Below are positions 8,838 to 15,078 of a stretch of 27,023 nt of DNA, piece by piece. The notes beneath the pieces were generated by a model that saw nothing but the letters and a program-made list of their open reading frames with translations, had not been told where the DNA came from and did no database searches. Every line of letters begins with the position of its first letter. Position 1 is the first letter of the stretch. Source of the DNA: a virus. Where the stretch lies: positions 1-27,023 of IMG/VR virus record IMGVR_UViG_3300040807_003453; one strand, given 5' to 3'. The translations under genes and the position numbers were made by a program.

Positions 8838-9044
8838 ATGTCAGCAACACACGAGTCAATAATGACAGCAATTCAAACTTATTCCGAAGAGAATTCAAAA
8901 TTCACGGAAAAAGGTGTTAAGGCATCAGCAACAAGAGCCAGAAAAGCACTTGCTGAACTTGGCAAATTAATTAAAGCAAGAAGAAAAGAAATTCAAGAAA
9001 CTAAGAACGCAGAAAAAGCCGCATCGGCTCCTGCCGCTGAATAA
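8838..9044 (+). CDS. Histone H1-like (Hc1-type) DNA-binding protein
   Basis: A 68-residue basic protein preceded by a strong AAAGGAGA ribosome-binding site. Residues about 24-55 (KGVKASATRARKALAELGKL, then IKARRKEIQETK) match the pattern of the bacterial Hc1/histone H1-like family: an amphipathic helix with repeated Lys/Arg and the T-R-A-R-K-A-L core. The C-terminus is short and rich in Ala/Pro (AASAPAAE). Hc1 proteins bind and compact DNA; a phage copy could condense phage DNA, shape host nucleoid DNA or act as a transcription modulator. It is the last gene of the gp55-gp47-gp46 operon, after a 73-base gap that may hold its own promoter, and a strong terminator follows. Confidence 0.72.
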   Translation: MSATHESIMTAIQTYSEENSKFTEKGVKASATRARKALAELGKLIKARRKEIQETKNAEKAASAPAAE

Positions 9045-9077
9045 TATTACTTCTTCTTTTTTGTTATAACAACAAAG

Positions 9078-9112
9078 AGCCCATGTATTTTAAAAGTACA
9101 TGGGCTTTTTTT
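9078..9112 (+). terminator. Rho-independent terminator after the histone-like gene
   Basis: A perfect 10-base-pair stem, AGCCCATGTA (9078-9087) with TACATGGGCT (9097-9106), with a 9-base loop, is followed by a run of seven T (9106-9112). It lies between convergent transcripts (histone-like gene from the left, accessory operon from the right). The opposite strand has only a weak T-rich tail, so it works mainly for the plus strand. Confidence 0.9.
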
Positions 9113-9128
9113 ATTTCTGTATTTTTGA

Positions 9129-9647
9129 TTATTTTTTGATCCACTCGGCGTATAATCTATTACCACTGTCTTCCAAAATTTCTTTCAGTGTAAAGTTATA
9201 CTTGTCGCACCATTCTATATTTTTATCAATCGACCACGGATAAAATCTCACAGATTCAACCCCTTTCCATGGATGATCTCCCGTACCTGGATTCTGTCTC
9301 CAGTATATTCTATCACCGGTATTGGTTATTCTTGATAACTTGGCTATTTGAAATTCCACTTCTTGTTCTGTTCCAAAATTTAAACTTCCGAGAGCAAAAT
9401 ATACGTTAAACTTTTTATGTGGCTCATAATCTTCCCAACTTACAACCTCATCTGCATTGTCGTTGGCAGGATCTATACCATATAATCTATCACCTAATTT
9501 TTCTTTGAATAAATTATAACCACAACCTATATCTAATATCTGATCAGTTTTATTAATTTTATCCAATAACGCCCATCCTGAATATTTAAATTTTGAATAA
9601 TTGGGTTTCCAATTATCACGAAAATAACTTGTTTCCATTTCGTTCAT
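9129..9647 (-). CDS. Class I SAM-dependent methyltransferase
   Basis: A 172-residue protein with a clear SAM-binding motif I, ILDIGCGYN, at residues 37-45 and an acidic residue at the end of the next strand (YGIDP, D60), as in Rossmann-fold methyltransferases. The middle has FNVYFALGSLNF, in the place of motif IV. It lacks the NPPY/DPPY motif of DNA N6-adenine methyltransferases and the PC motif of C5 enzymes, so the substrate is more likely a small molecule, protein or sugar than DNA bases. It is the last gene of the accessory operon and overlaps the oxygenase-like gene by 4 bases. Confidence 0.75.
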   Translation of the reverse strand: MNEMETSYFRDNWKPNYSKFKYSGWALLDKINKTDQILDIGCGYNLFKEKLGDRLYGIDPANDNADEVVSWEDYEPHKKFNVYFALGSLNFGTEQEVEFQIAKLSRITNTGDRIYWRQNPGTGDHPWKGVESVRFYPWSIDKNIEWCDKYNFTLKEILEDSGNRLYAEWIKK

Positions 9648-10294
9648 ATCCTTTTTTTAATTTCCTTCTGTAAAAGATTATTTGTTTTGTCACTTTTTAC
9701 ACCCGTGATGACCAACATGGGTCTTGGCTTGTTGCTGGCGTTTGCTGTGGCGTGTGGTAAGTTTTGCCAATCGAACGTGTGTATATCACCGGATCTCCAT
9801 CTGTCAAACTGCTGGTTACCATACATCAGGAACTGACCGGGTTCCCAATCCTGCAACATCACCATTATACGTATAACATTATTTGGATCAGCATCTAAAT
9901 CATATAATTTGTCTATGTGCATATTCAATACCTCACCAGTAAATTGTATGTGTAACTTAGATTTTACCGGTTCCAAACAAAAGAAATCGGTCATTCTTTG
10001 TAGCGTGGGGCATTTTGAAAAATCTTTTAAACCTCTGTATATGGTCATTTTGGGATCTGCACCTGCTTTTATTAAATCATTTTCTTCTGCTTGTACATCA
10101 CCATCTGGTCTACCTGTGCCTTCCCTACGATTGGCCCAATTCAATGGTTTGGCATCATCGATCACCGATTGTATTTCTGTTTGCCAACCGCCAGTGAATT
10201 TACCTAGATGTTGTACGCAGTCTGTGTCCCGGTGCCACTTGTTGAAGTGATAGTTGCTTCTTGCTTTTGCGTCTTCCCAATTACTTGTAGACAT
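9644..10294 (-). CDS. 2-oxoglutarate/Fe(II) oxygenase-like (or Asp/Asn hydroxylase-like) protein
   Basis: A 216-residue protein with the facial-triad pattern of double-stranded beta-helix oxygenases: H126-x-D128 (LNMHIDKLYD), a distal H181 (NLPHATAN) and R191 about ten residues later (KPRPMLVITG) for the 2-oxoglutarate carboxylate. The strand MVMLQDWEPGQFLMYGNQQF and the turn RWRSGDIHTFDW between the two halves also fit. The N-terminal ~100 residues (WEDAKARSNYHFNKW and on) are less recognisable. The substrate is unknown. It lies between the methyltransferase and the sulfotransferase-like gene, overlapping both (4 and 14 bases), so these three are likely co-translated and may act on a common target. 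The fold call is moderately secure. Confidence 0.65.
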   Translation of the reverse strand: MSTSNWEDAKARSNYHFNKWHRDTDCVQHLGKFTGGWQTEIQSVIDDAKPLNWANRREGTGRPDGDVQAEENDLIKAGADPKMTIYRGLKDFSKCPTLQRMTDFFCLEPVKSKLHIQFTGEVLNMHIDKLYDLDADPNNVIRIMVMLQDWEPGQFLMYGNQQFDRWRSGDIHTFDWQNLPHATANASNKPRPMLVITGVKSDKTNNLLQKEIKKRI

Positions 10295-10865
10295 ATACCT
10301 CGATTCCCTTGTGTTCGTAATTATGTATCCTTCCTTTGTTGTCTGGGAAACTTATTCCTAACAGCCTGCAAAGGTCCACGTTGTCCTTTGGCTTTGTGAT
10401 TCTGTCCTTGTTGTCCTTGATGAACTGCATCGTGTCCCGGTTCTCTGCCTGTATGTGTTCCCACATCTTGTCCAGGTTCTCGAAGTGTTGGTAGTTGGGG
10501 TACGTGATGTTGAACTCTCCACACAGTTTCCACCACTCCAGACACTCGTGGTCGTTCCTGTACACCATCACTATTGGATGTCCTTTGGCCTTGAGCTGGT
10601 CCAATCGGTGTGCGAACGTGTGTGCTTTCACTATCCTCTTGCCTGTGCCAGAGAACGGTCCGTCCCAATCGTCCACGCCAAACTCCATGCCCGGATCCCA
10701 GTAGGCTCCAATGTGCATTAGGTGACTGCGTCCAGGGGTATCGGCATCATGGTGGTAGGTCCTAGCCTCTGAATAATCAGTGTGATCAATGTCATCACTC
10801 CAGTAGATATTCTTGACAACACTACTCCATTTCGATCCCGGTGCCCCTGTGAACAATATGTACAT
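10281..10865 (-). CDS. Sulfotransferase-like P-loop protein
   Basis: A 194-residue protein beginning with a beta strand and a phosphate-binding-type loop, FTGAPGSKWSSVV (residues 5-17), in the place of the 5'-phosphosulfate loop (PKSGTT) of PAPS-dependent sulfotransferases. RIVKAHTFAH (77-86) resembles their K-x-H strand, and IVMVYRND (98-105) matches the 3'-phosphate-binding strand (V-Y-R-N/D). A final lysine-ended strand closes the protein. I recognise similar proteins from marine T4-like phages. Base composition differs from the core genes: a hand count of 10441-10500 gives 30 G+C in 60, against 14 in 60 at 7741-7800 in gp46. It starts 3 bases after the TctC-like stop and overlaps the oxygenase-like gene by 14 bases. 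Acceptor unknown. Confidence 0.6.
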   Translation of the reverse strand: MYILFTGAPGSKWSSVVKNIYWSDDIDHTDYSEARTYHHDADTPGRSHLMHIGAYWDPGMEFGVDDWDGPFSGTGKRIVKAHTFAHRLDQLKAKGHPIVMVYRNDHECLEWWKLCGEFNITYPNYQHFENLDKMWEHIQAENRDTMQFIKDNKDRITKPKDNVDLCRLLGISFPDNKGRIHNYEHKGIEVYVYK

Positions 10866-10867
10866 TG

Positions 10868-11944
10868 TTATTTGGTTAGTTGTTCCTTATAGACTGTGTT
10901 ATATCCCAACTGATTTTTTCCAAAATCGGTCAATGTTTTCAATGCACCTGGTGTGATGAATGACTTCAGTGTCCTAACTGCGGCATCACCCTCTGCACCT
11001 GTTCTCCATTCGTACTTGCCCACTTTCTTTTCGATAGCGGCAACTGACGCTGGGTCTTTGATCATCCGGTCCAAAGCGGCAACAAGTTTCGCTCTGTTTG
11101 GATTGCCCTTGTTCACCCAAAATGCTTTCTGTAATGCATCTCTCCAACTCTTGACCAGTTTGTATGCATCGTAGAAGTCACCACTTGGTGCAACACCGTA
11201 CATAGATTCAAACAGTTCTTCAAACGTTGGCTCTGTGAAGTTGGGATCCTTGTCGTGGTTTCCTGTCTTGACATTCAACAGTCCATGATGGAACCACGTG
11301 TATGCATCACCCTTCTTGATAACTGGCATCACATGTTTCTTGTATGCGGCAGGGTTTTCCCTGGTTGCGTTCAAGTCACCTCTAATGAATGCTAGTCTTC
11401 TCTCCGAACCTTTCATGCCTTTCACCCAAACAATCTTGTCTTCGAATGTTTTGATTGGGTCACCATCTGGTCCTGCGAGCAACATGACAATTGCCATAAT
11501 CTCTGGAGTCATTCCAGATCCTGATGGAAACTGTATAGGTCCGTTCTTGGTATCTGCTTTGTCTCTTGCACCAACGATGATGTTCAAGTTCATCTGTCCA
11601 ATCGATTCCCAATCAAAATAATTGTAATCGACCGGTTCCATTAGATATGATATACCGTTACCTCCATGAGATACCAATATTGTTTTATCATCAAATCTTA
11701 ATGTGTTTTGAAATTCGTTTGGACCCAATTGGTCTCTGGCACCTGGTTTGTAGATGAGATTGATCTTCTCACCCAAGTGTTTCTCCCATTCGGCCACAAC
11801 TATCTGTGCCCACACAGAAGTTCCACCAGATGGTTTTTGTGGCACGATTAAATTGTAATCTGCTTTTGCAATTTTTCCAAACATCACTCCCACCACAAGT
11901 ATGCCAACTAGTATGGCACTTTTTATCATTCTTTTTTTAAGCAT
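10868..11944 (-). CDS. tctC: Tripartite tricarboxylate transporter substrate-binding protein, TctC-like
   Basis: A 358-residue secreted protein. The N-terminus is a classical signal peptide: basic start (MLKKRMIK), hydrophobic core (residues 9-23) and an A-K-A cleavage site at 26-28, so it should be periplasmic. The mature start YNLIVPQKPSGGTSVWAQIV corresponds to the TctC/Bug-family strand and glycine loop that holds the carboxylate ligand, followed by INLIYKPGARDQLG, the usual second ligand-loop region. Later blocks (KIVWVKGMKGSERRLAFIRG; VAALDRMIKDPASVAAIEKK) fit the two-lobe binding fold. It is immediately downstream of the TctA-like gene with an 8-base overlap, which strongly supports a transporter pair. 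The ligand cannot be read from sequence; tricarboxylates and other small organic acids are typical of the family. Confidence 0.78.
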   Translation of the reverse strand: MLKKRMIKSAILVGILVVGVMFGKIAKADYNLIVPQKPSGGTSVWAQIVVAEWEKHLGEKINLIYKPGARDQLGPNEFQNTLRFDDKTILVSHGGNGISYLMEPVDYNYFDWESIGQMNLNIIVGARDKADTKNGPIQFPSGSGMTPEIMAIVMLLAGPDGDPIKTFEDKIVWVKGMKGSERRLAFIRGDLNATRENPAAYKKHVMPVIKKGDAYTWFHHGLLNVKTGNHDKDPNFTEPTFEELFESMYGVAPSGDFYDAYKLVKSWRDALQKAFWVNKGNPNRAKLVAALDRMIKDPASVAAIEKKVGKYEWRTGAEGDAAVRTLKSFITPGALKTLTDFGKNQLGYNTVYKEQLTK

Positions 11945-13373
11945 AATCTATCCTGTTTTTTCTTGTTATTCCCGCCCATGTTATCATTATAACACAGAGT
12001 ATTATAAAAATAAAGACCGGTCTTTGAAAAATTTCATCTACCGAATGTAATGATATCAATTGATAGGACAAGTTATAAATTCTATCACTTAAAAGATAAC
12101 CAATCAATAACGCCGGTCTGCTTATTTTCATATATTTACATCCTATTCCCAAGGCAGAAAAAATTACCAAAGTGGCAAGATCTTCCCAACCGCCGGTGTA
12201 CTGCATGGTTGCCCAGACAATGATTGCTATTATGAAAGGAAAATAATAGATGTATGGTAATTTTGTTATATATCCTGCGAAATAAGCCAATCCATAACAG
12301 ATAAAAGCAGTGATGATCGTTCCTGCCAGGAAGCCAAATGTCATACTATCAAATAGTTGAGTATCATAGAACGTGTCTGGTGATCCCAGATCTATTCCTA
12401 TGTACAGAAATAATCCCATCAGGATGGCGGCAAAAGGTGCTCCCGGTATGCCAAACAACACAGTGGGAATAAAGGACGAGGCCTTCTGTGCATTGTTGGC
12501 TCCCTCGGCTCCTATCACTCCTCTCACATTTCCATTTCCAAATTTTTCGTTTGGATTTGAAGCAACCGTGGCACCATAACTCAACCAATCTGCCATTGCT
12601 CCGCCCAGTCCGGGCAGTAGTCCTATGAACGAACCTATGGCTCCTCCGCGTATGCTATCTTTCCAGCAATGTAAAGTGTCTTTTATCCCTTGTAAAATTC
12701 CTGACCAACTGCCTTTCAATGCCGCGGCATCTACTGTCTGTTTTCTTTTACGCCAGCCTTCCCATAATTCTGGTATGGCAAAAAGTCCTGCCACGAACGG
12801 CAGTATCTGTACTCCATCCTCAAGGTATCTCCAGCCCATTGTGAAACGTGGCACATTGTTGGCATCCACTCCCGCCAGGCCTATCACGACACCTAATATT
12901 ATGGCTAGTATGCTTCTGATGTAATTCTTGGTCGATAAAAAACCCACCGTGACAAAAGCCAAAACCACCAACGCCCATAATTCCGGTATTCCCATGTACA
13001 TCACAATGTTGGTATAGTAAGGCAAAAATAAAAATGTGAGAGAACCAAATATCAATCCGTTTAGGGTGCTGGATGTGATTGCGGCACTTAGGGCTCGTGA
13101 TGCTTCGCCGTTTCTTGCCATGGGGAATCCATCCACCATGGTTGCGGCCGCCGAATTGGCACCGGGTATGCCCAACAGCACACCGCTGAAAGAATCACCT
13201 GTTGTCGAGGATGCCACAACTGCCACACAGAATATCACGCCCAGGTAGGGATCGGATACAAAATAAGGCATCACACCAAACAGTGCTATCAACCCTGTGG
13301 TGGCTCCCGCGGCCGGTATTATGCCAATTATCAATCCAAAAAATATTCCGGCAAATAAAAATATCAGTTCCAT
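11937..13373 (-). CDS. tctA: Tripartite tricarboxylate transporter large permease, TctA-like
   Basis: A 478-residue, very hydrophobic protein with roughly ten or more membrane spans. It shows the two inverted-repeat signature loops of TctA: GLIIGIIPAAGATTG (about residues 13-27) and IGLLPGLGGAMADWLSYGAT (about 250-270), each followed by a GIPGA-type motif (LLGIPGANSAAATMVDGFPM in the first half; VLFGIPGAPFAAILMG in the second). TctA forms the Na+-coupled translocation pore, working with the small membrane protein TctB and the binding protein TctC. It begins close to the first signature loop, so it is slightly shorter at the N-terminus than the usual ~500 residues. No TctB-like gene is present beside it. 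It lies 2 bases after the GIY-YIG gene. Confidence 0.83.
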   Translation of the reverse strand: MELIFLFAGIFFGLIIGIIPAAGATTGLIALFGVMPYFVSDPYLGVIFCVAVVASSTTGDSFSGVLLGIPGANSAAATMVDGFPMARNGEASRALSAAITSSTLNGLIFGSLTFLFLPYYTNIVMYMGIPELWALVVLAFVTVGFLSTKNYIRSILAIILGVVIGLAGVDANNVPRFTMGWRYLEDGVQILPFVAGLFAIPELWEGWRKRKQTVDAAALKGSWSGILQGIKDTLHCWKDSIRGGAIGSFIGLLPGLGGAMADWLSYGATVASNPNEKFGNGNVRGVIGAEGANNAQKASSFIPTVLFGIPGAPFAAILMGLFLYIGIDLGSPDTFYDTQLFDSMTFGFLAGTIITAFICYGLAYFAGYITKLPYIYYFPFIIAIIVWATMQYTGGWEDLATLVIFSALGIGCKYMKISRPALLIGYLLSDRIYNLSYQLISLHSVDEIFQRPVFIFIILCVIMITWAGITRKNRIDYA

Positions 13374-13375
13374 TT

Positions 13376-13801
13376 CTATTTTTTTCTTATCATGCTTCCG
13401 TGTACTCTCACTCTGATGTGTCCGTTATAATAATCATCAGACTCCAGCACCTTTCGAGCAAACTGTTCTCTGGCTTCCACGTAAGATAGTTCACCTTTGT
13501 TCTTGCAATAAAATAATATCTCCCTGGTGAATTTATCGTTTCCTATTTTTTGTATGTCTTCCAGCAATGCATCACTGGAACCGTAATAATCTCTCCAATC
13601 GGAATCTACCTTGAATCTTCTTTTATTTTTTCTGCCTTTTAACGGAGGTCTAGATCTTTTAAATTTTGCTAATTTTTTGCCAATATATTTCTTACCATTG
13701 GTTGTATTTGTTATCTCGTACACAAATCCAACACAATCGTTTGGTAATTCATCGACCGGTTTTCCTTCAAACATCCACTGCATGATGGTATTTAAACTCA
13801 A
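13376..13801 (-). CDS. GIY-YIG family endonuclease (Seg/homing-type)
   Basis: A 141-residue protein with the GIY-YIG signature in variant form: GFVYEI (25-30) and KKYIGKK (37-43), followed by a basic region (KRSRPPLKGRKNKRRFK), DWRDYYGSS (68-76) and a YVEAREQ helix (107-113) whose Glu109 fits the metal-binding acid. Such short proteins are common as putative homing endonucleases in T4-like phages. It is the first gene of the accessory operon. The start chosen is a TTG with GGTGAA upstream; an ATG 18 bases further in (13783) would remove only six residues. It may cut DNA at a specific site and drive spread of the linked cassette, which is inference. Confidence 0.75.
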   Translation of the reverse strand: MSLNTIMQWMFEGKPVDELPNDCVGFVYEITNTTNGKKYIGKKLAKFKRSRPPLKGRKNKRRFKVDSDWRDYYGSSDALLEDIQKIGNDKFTREILFYCKNKGELSYVEAREQFARKVLESDDYYNGHIRVRVHGSMIRKK

Positions 13802-13889
13802 TACTGTTCACCGAATTTTATTTGATTGTTATATAGTAGTGATAGGCAACAGTATCTATCCGACAGGCAAAATCAAAAAAATATTTAGG

Positions 13890-14286
13890 CAAACATAGCA
13901 TCGCAACCAGTGAGCAAGGAAATGCGGCTAACAAGCGACAGGTGAATCCTTTGATGCAAACGGCAAAAAATGATGGGGCTCTTAGAAAAAGTTAAACCCC
14001 AGGTTTACCAAAAACTATTATGCAAGGGTTTGGTAGGCTCGCGTTGTAATGAATGAGCAAATGGGTACAGCACAACCGCCCAACTACGGTAGCGATGTAT
14101 AGTGACTGCGAACTCACCACAGGGTTCAAGTCGGTTCGGCTAGAAATAGCCGAATTGTGACTGCTCATCTACCACAGGGGACGCATAAATGCGTCATTCC
14201 GCAAATGTAACTACTGCGTAAAGCGTAAATTAAAAAAAAGAAACGAGCGTAAGCGAAGTTTCAGATGGCTGTAAGCCATCTTTGTA
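13890..14286 (+). ncRNA. Candidate structured RNA (unassigned family) in a 485-base gene-free gap
   Basis: No credible gene lies in 13802-14286. Instead the plus strand shows a chain of paired elements: GCATC/GATGC (13898-13902/13953-13957) enclosing CAAGGA/TCCTTTG (13915-13920/13947-13953); TGGGG/CCCCA (13974-13978/13997-14001); an 11-pair helix with wobbles (14002-14012/14029-14039); GCGTTGT with ACAACCGC (14041-14047/14072-14079); GACT..GAAC with GTTC..AGTC (14104-14113/14124-14132); a 10-pair hairpin with a GAAA tetraloop (14133-14156); GACGCA-TAAA-TGCGTC (14180-14195); GAAAC/GTTTC (14240-14262); and AGATGGCT/AGCCATCT (14263-14281) ending 5 bases before the next ATG. G+C is 30 of 60 at 14101-14160. 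It may be a free RNA or a cis-acting leader of the following gene. I could not match it to tRNA, tmRNA, RNase P or intron cores. Confidence 0.6.
14102..14179 (+). repeat. Imperfect 23-base direct repeat inside the structured RNA
   Basis: GTGACTGC, six variable bases, then ACCACAGGG occurs at 14102-14124 and again at 14157-14179, exactly 55 bases apart. The two copies flank the GAAA-tetraloop hairpin. The repeat suggests duplicated RNA substructures or alternative pairing partners rather than coding constraint. Confidence 0.7.
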
Positions 14287-15078
14287 ATGAAGTTAAGTAA
14301 CAATATGCAACTATTGTTCGATCACACACTGGGAAAACAAGAACACACTGACCTAGTGCTGTGTCGTCCCATGGCAATCGTTGATGACACCGAAGAAGTT
14401 GAAGCACTGTGCGAGGGTTGGCTGGCATTGGATCACCCGATCAAAAAACAGGAAGTTTTTTATCAATCACGTAGCACACGCATAAACCTGGATGAATACA
14501 AACCTAGGTACAAAAAGCACGAATGGCAAGGACAACCCATAGAGATCAAAATAATCGATGCCAGCGAGATGGTGAAACTGTTGGGTCTGCCACACATCTA
14601 TAAACAATACATGACCAGAAAAAAATTTACGCAGGATTACGATCCTTTCCTCCACTATAACAAACGGGATCAATTCATGTTGTTCTACATCGGTACAGCG
14701 GACAACATCGTGGGATTCACCAAACAGAAAAGATATCGATATCAAGAGGACAACTACATTGCCCAATTGGGTGACGATCTGTTGGATCTCGCTGGGTTGG
14801 AATCCGTGATACACGCCAACACTGTGCCCATATCATTGATCACCCTGGACATGGAAATACTCTGGGCCAGTGAACACCATGTTTCTTATTTTTACATGGG
14901 ATCCGGGTACGAAGCCAGTTCCGTGTATAAATCGAACTATCGTGGATTCGAATGGTGGACGGGTACCGAATGGAGCAAGGACAAAAAACTATACAGGAGT
15001 CTATGCAAGAGAGATTCTAGGATCGAGGCTTTAAAGGATGTCGCCATGCTCCCGTCACTGATTCGAGATGACTCTTAG
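14287..15078 (+). CDS. Acyltransferase-like (GNAT/arginyltransferase-type) protein of unknown role
   Basis: A 263-residue soluble protein. The C-terminal half has ISLITLDMEILWASEHHVSY followed by FYMGSGYEASSVYKSNYRGF and EWWTGTEWS (residues 182-230). The Y-x-Y-x-G-x-G-Y-E...YK strand-turn resembles the end of GNAT-type N-acyltransferases and arginyl-tRNA-protein transferases, where the phrase 'Y-Y-L-G-Y...M-x-Y-K' is typical. The rest is not recognised. There is no Shine-Dalgarno sequence before the ATG; a stable hairpin (14263-14281) ends 5 bases upstream, so translation may be controlled by the structured RNA. A second ATG lies at 14305. Its 3' end overlaps the convergent minus-strand gene by 62 bases. 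Function is tentative. Confidence 0.5.
   Translation: MKLSNNMQLLFDHTLGKQEHTDLVLCRPMAIVDDTEEVEALCEGWLALDHPIKKQEVFYQSRSTRINLDEYKPRYKKHEWQGQPIEIKIIDASEMVKLLGLPHIYKQYMTRKKFTQDYDPFLHYNKRDQFMLFYIGTADNIVGFTKQKRYRYQEDNYIAQLGDDLLDLAGLESVIHANTVPISLITLDMEILWASEHHVSYFYMGSGYEASSVYKSNYRGFEWWTGTEWSKDKKLYRSLCKRDSRIEALKDVAMLPSLIRDDS

Noticed and set aside
9129-9647. DNA-modification methyltransferase
   Set aside because: Motif I is present, but the catalytic motifs of N6/N4-adenine/cytosine or C5-cytosine enzymes are not, and no nuclease partner lies nearby.
13951-14001. Possible tmRNA tag frame (GCA AAA AAT GAT GGG ...) in the structured RNA
   Set aside because: A short frame can be read into a hairpin with a stop codon, but there is no tRNA-like acceptor end, and the peptide does not end in the usual small hydrophobic tag.
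14123-14132. GGTTCAAGTC, which resembles a tRNA T-loop
   Set aside because: The flanking five-base arms do not pair as a T-stem (only the first pair fits), and no acceptor stem, D-arm or anticodon arm is found around it.
13802-14286. Group I or group II intron
   Set aside because: No convincing P7/G-binding core or domain V was found, and the flanking genes are intact and on opposite strands, so no split gene exists here. A covariance-model search could still change this.
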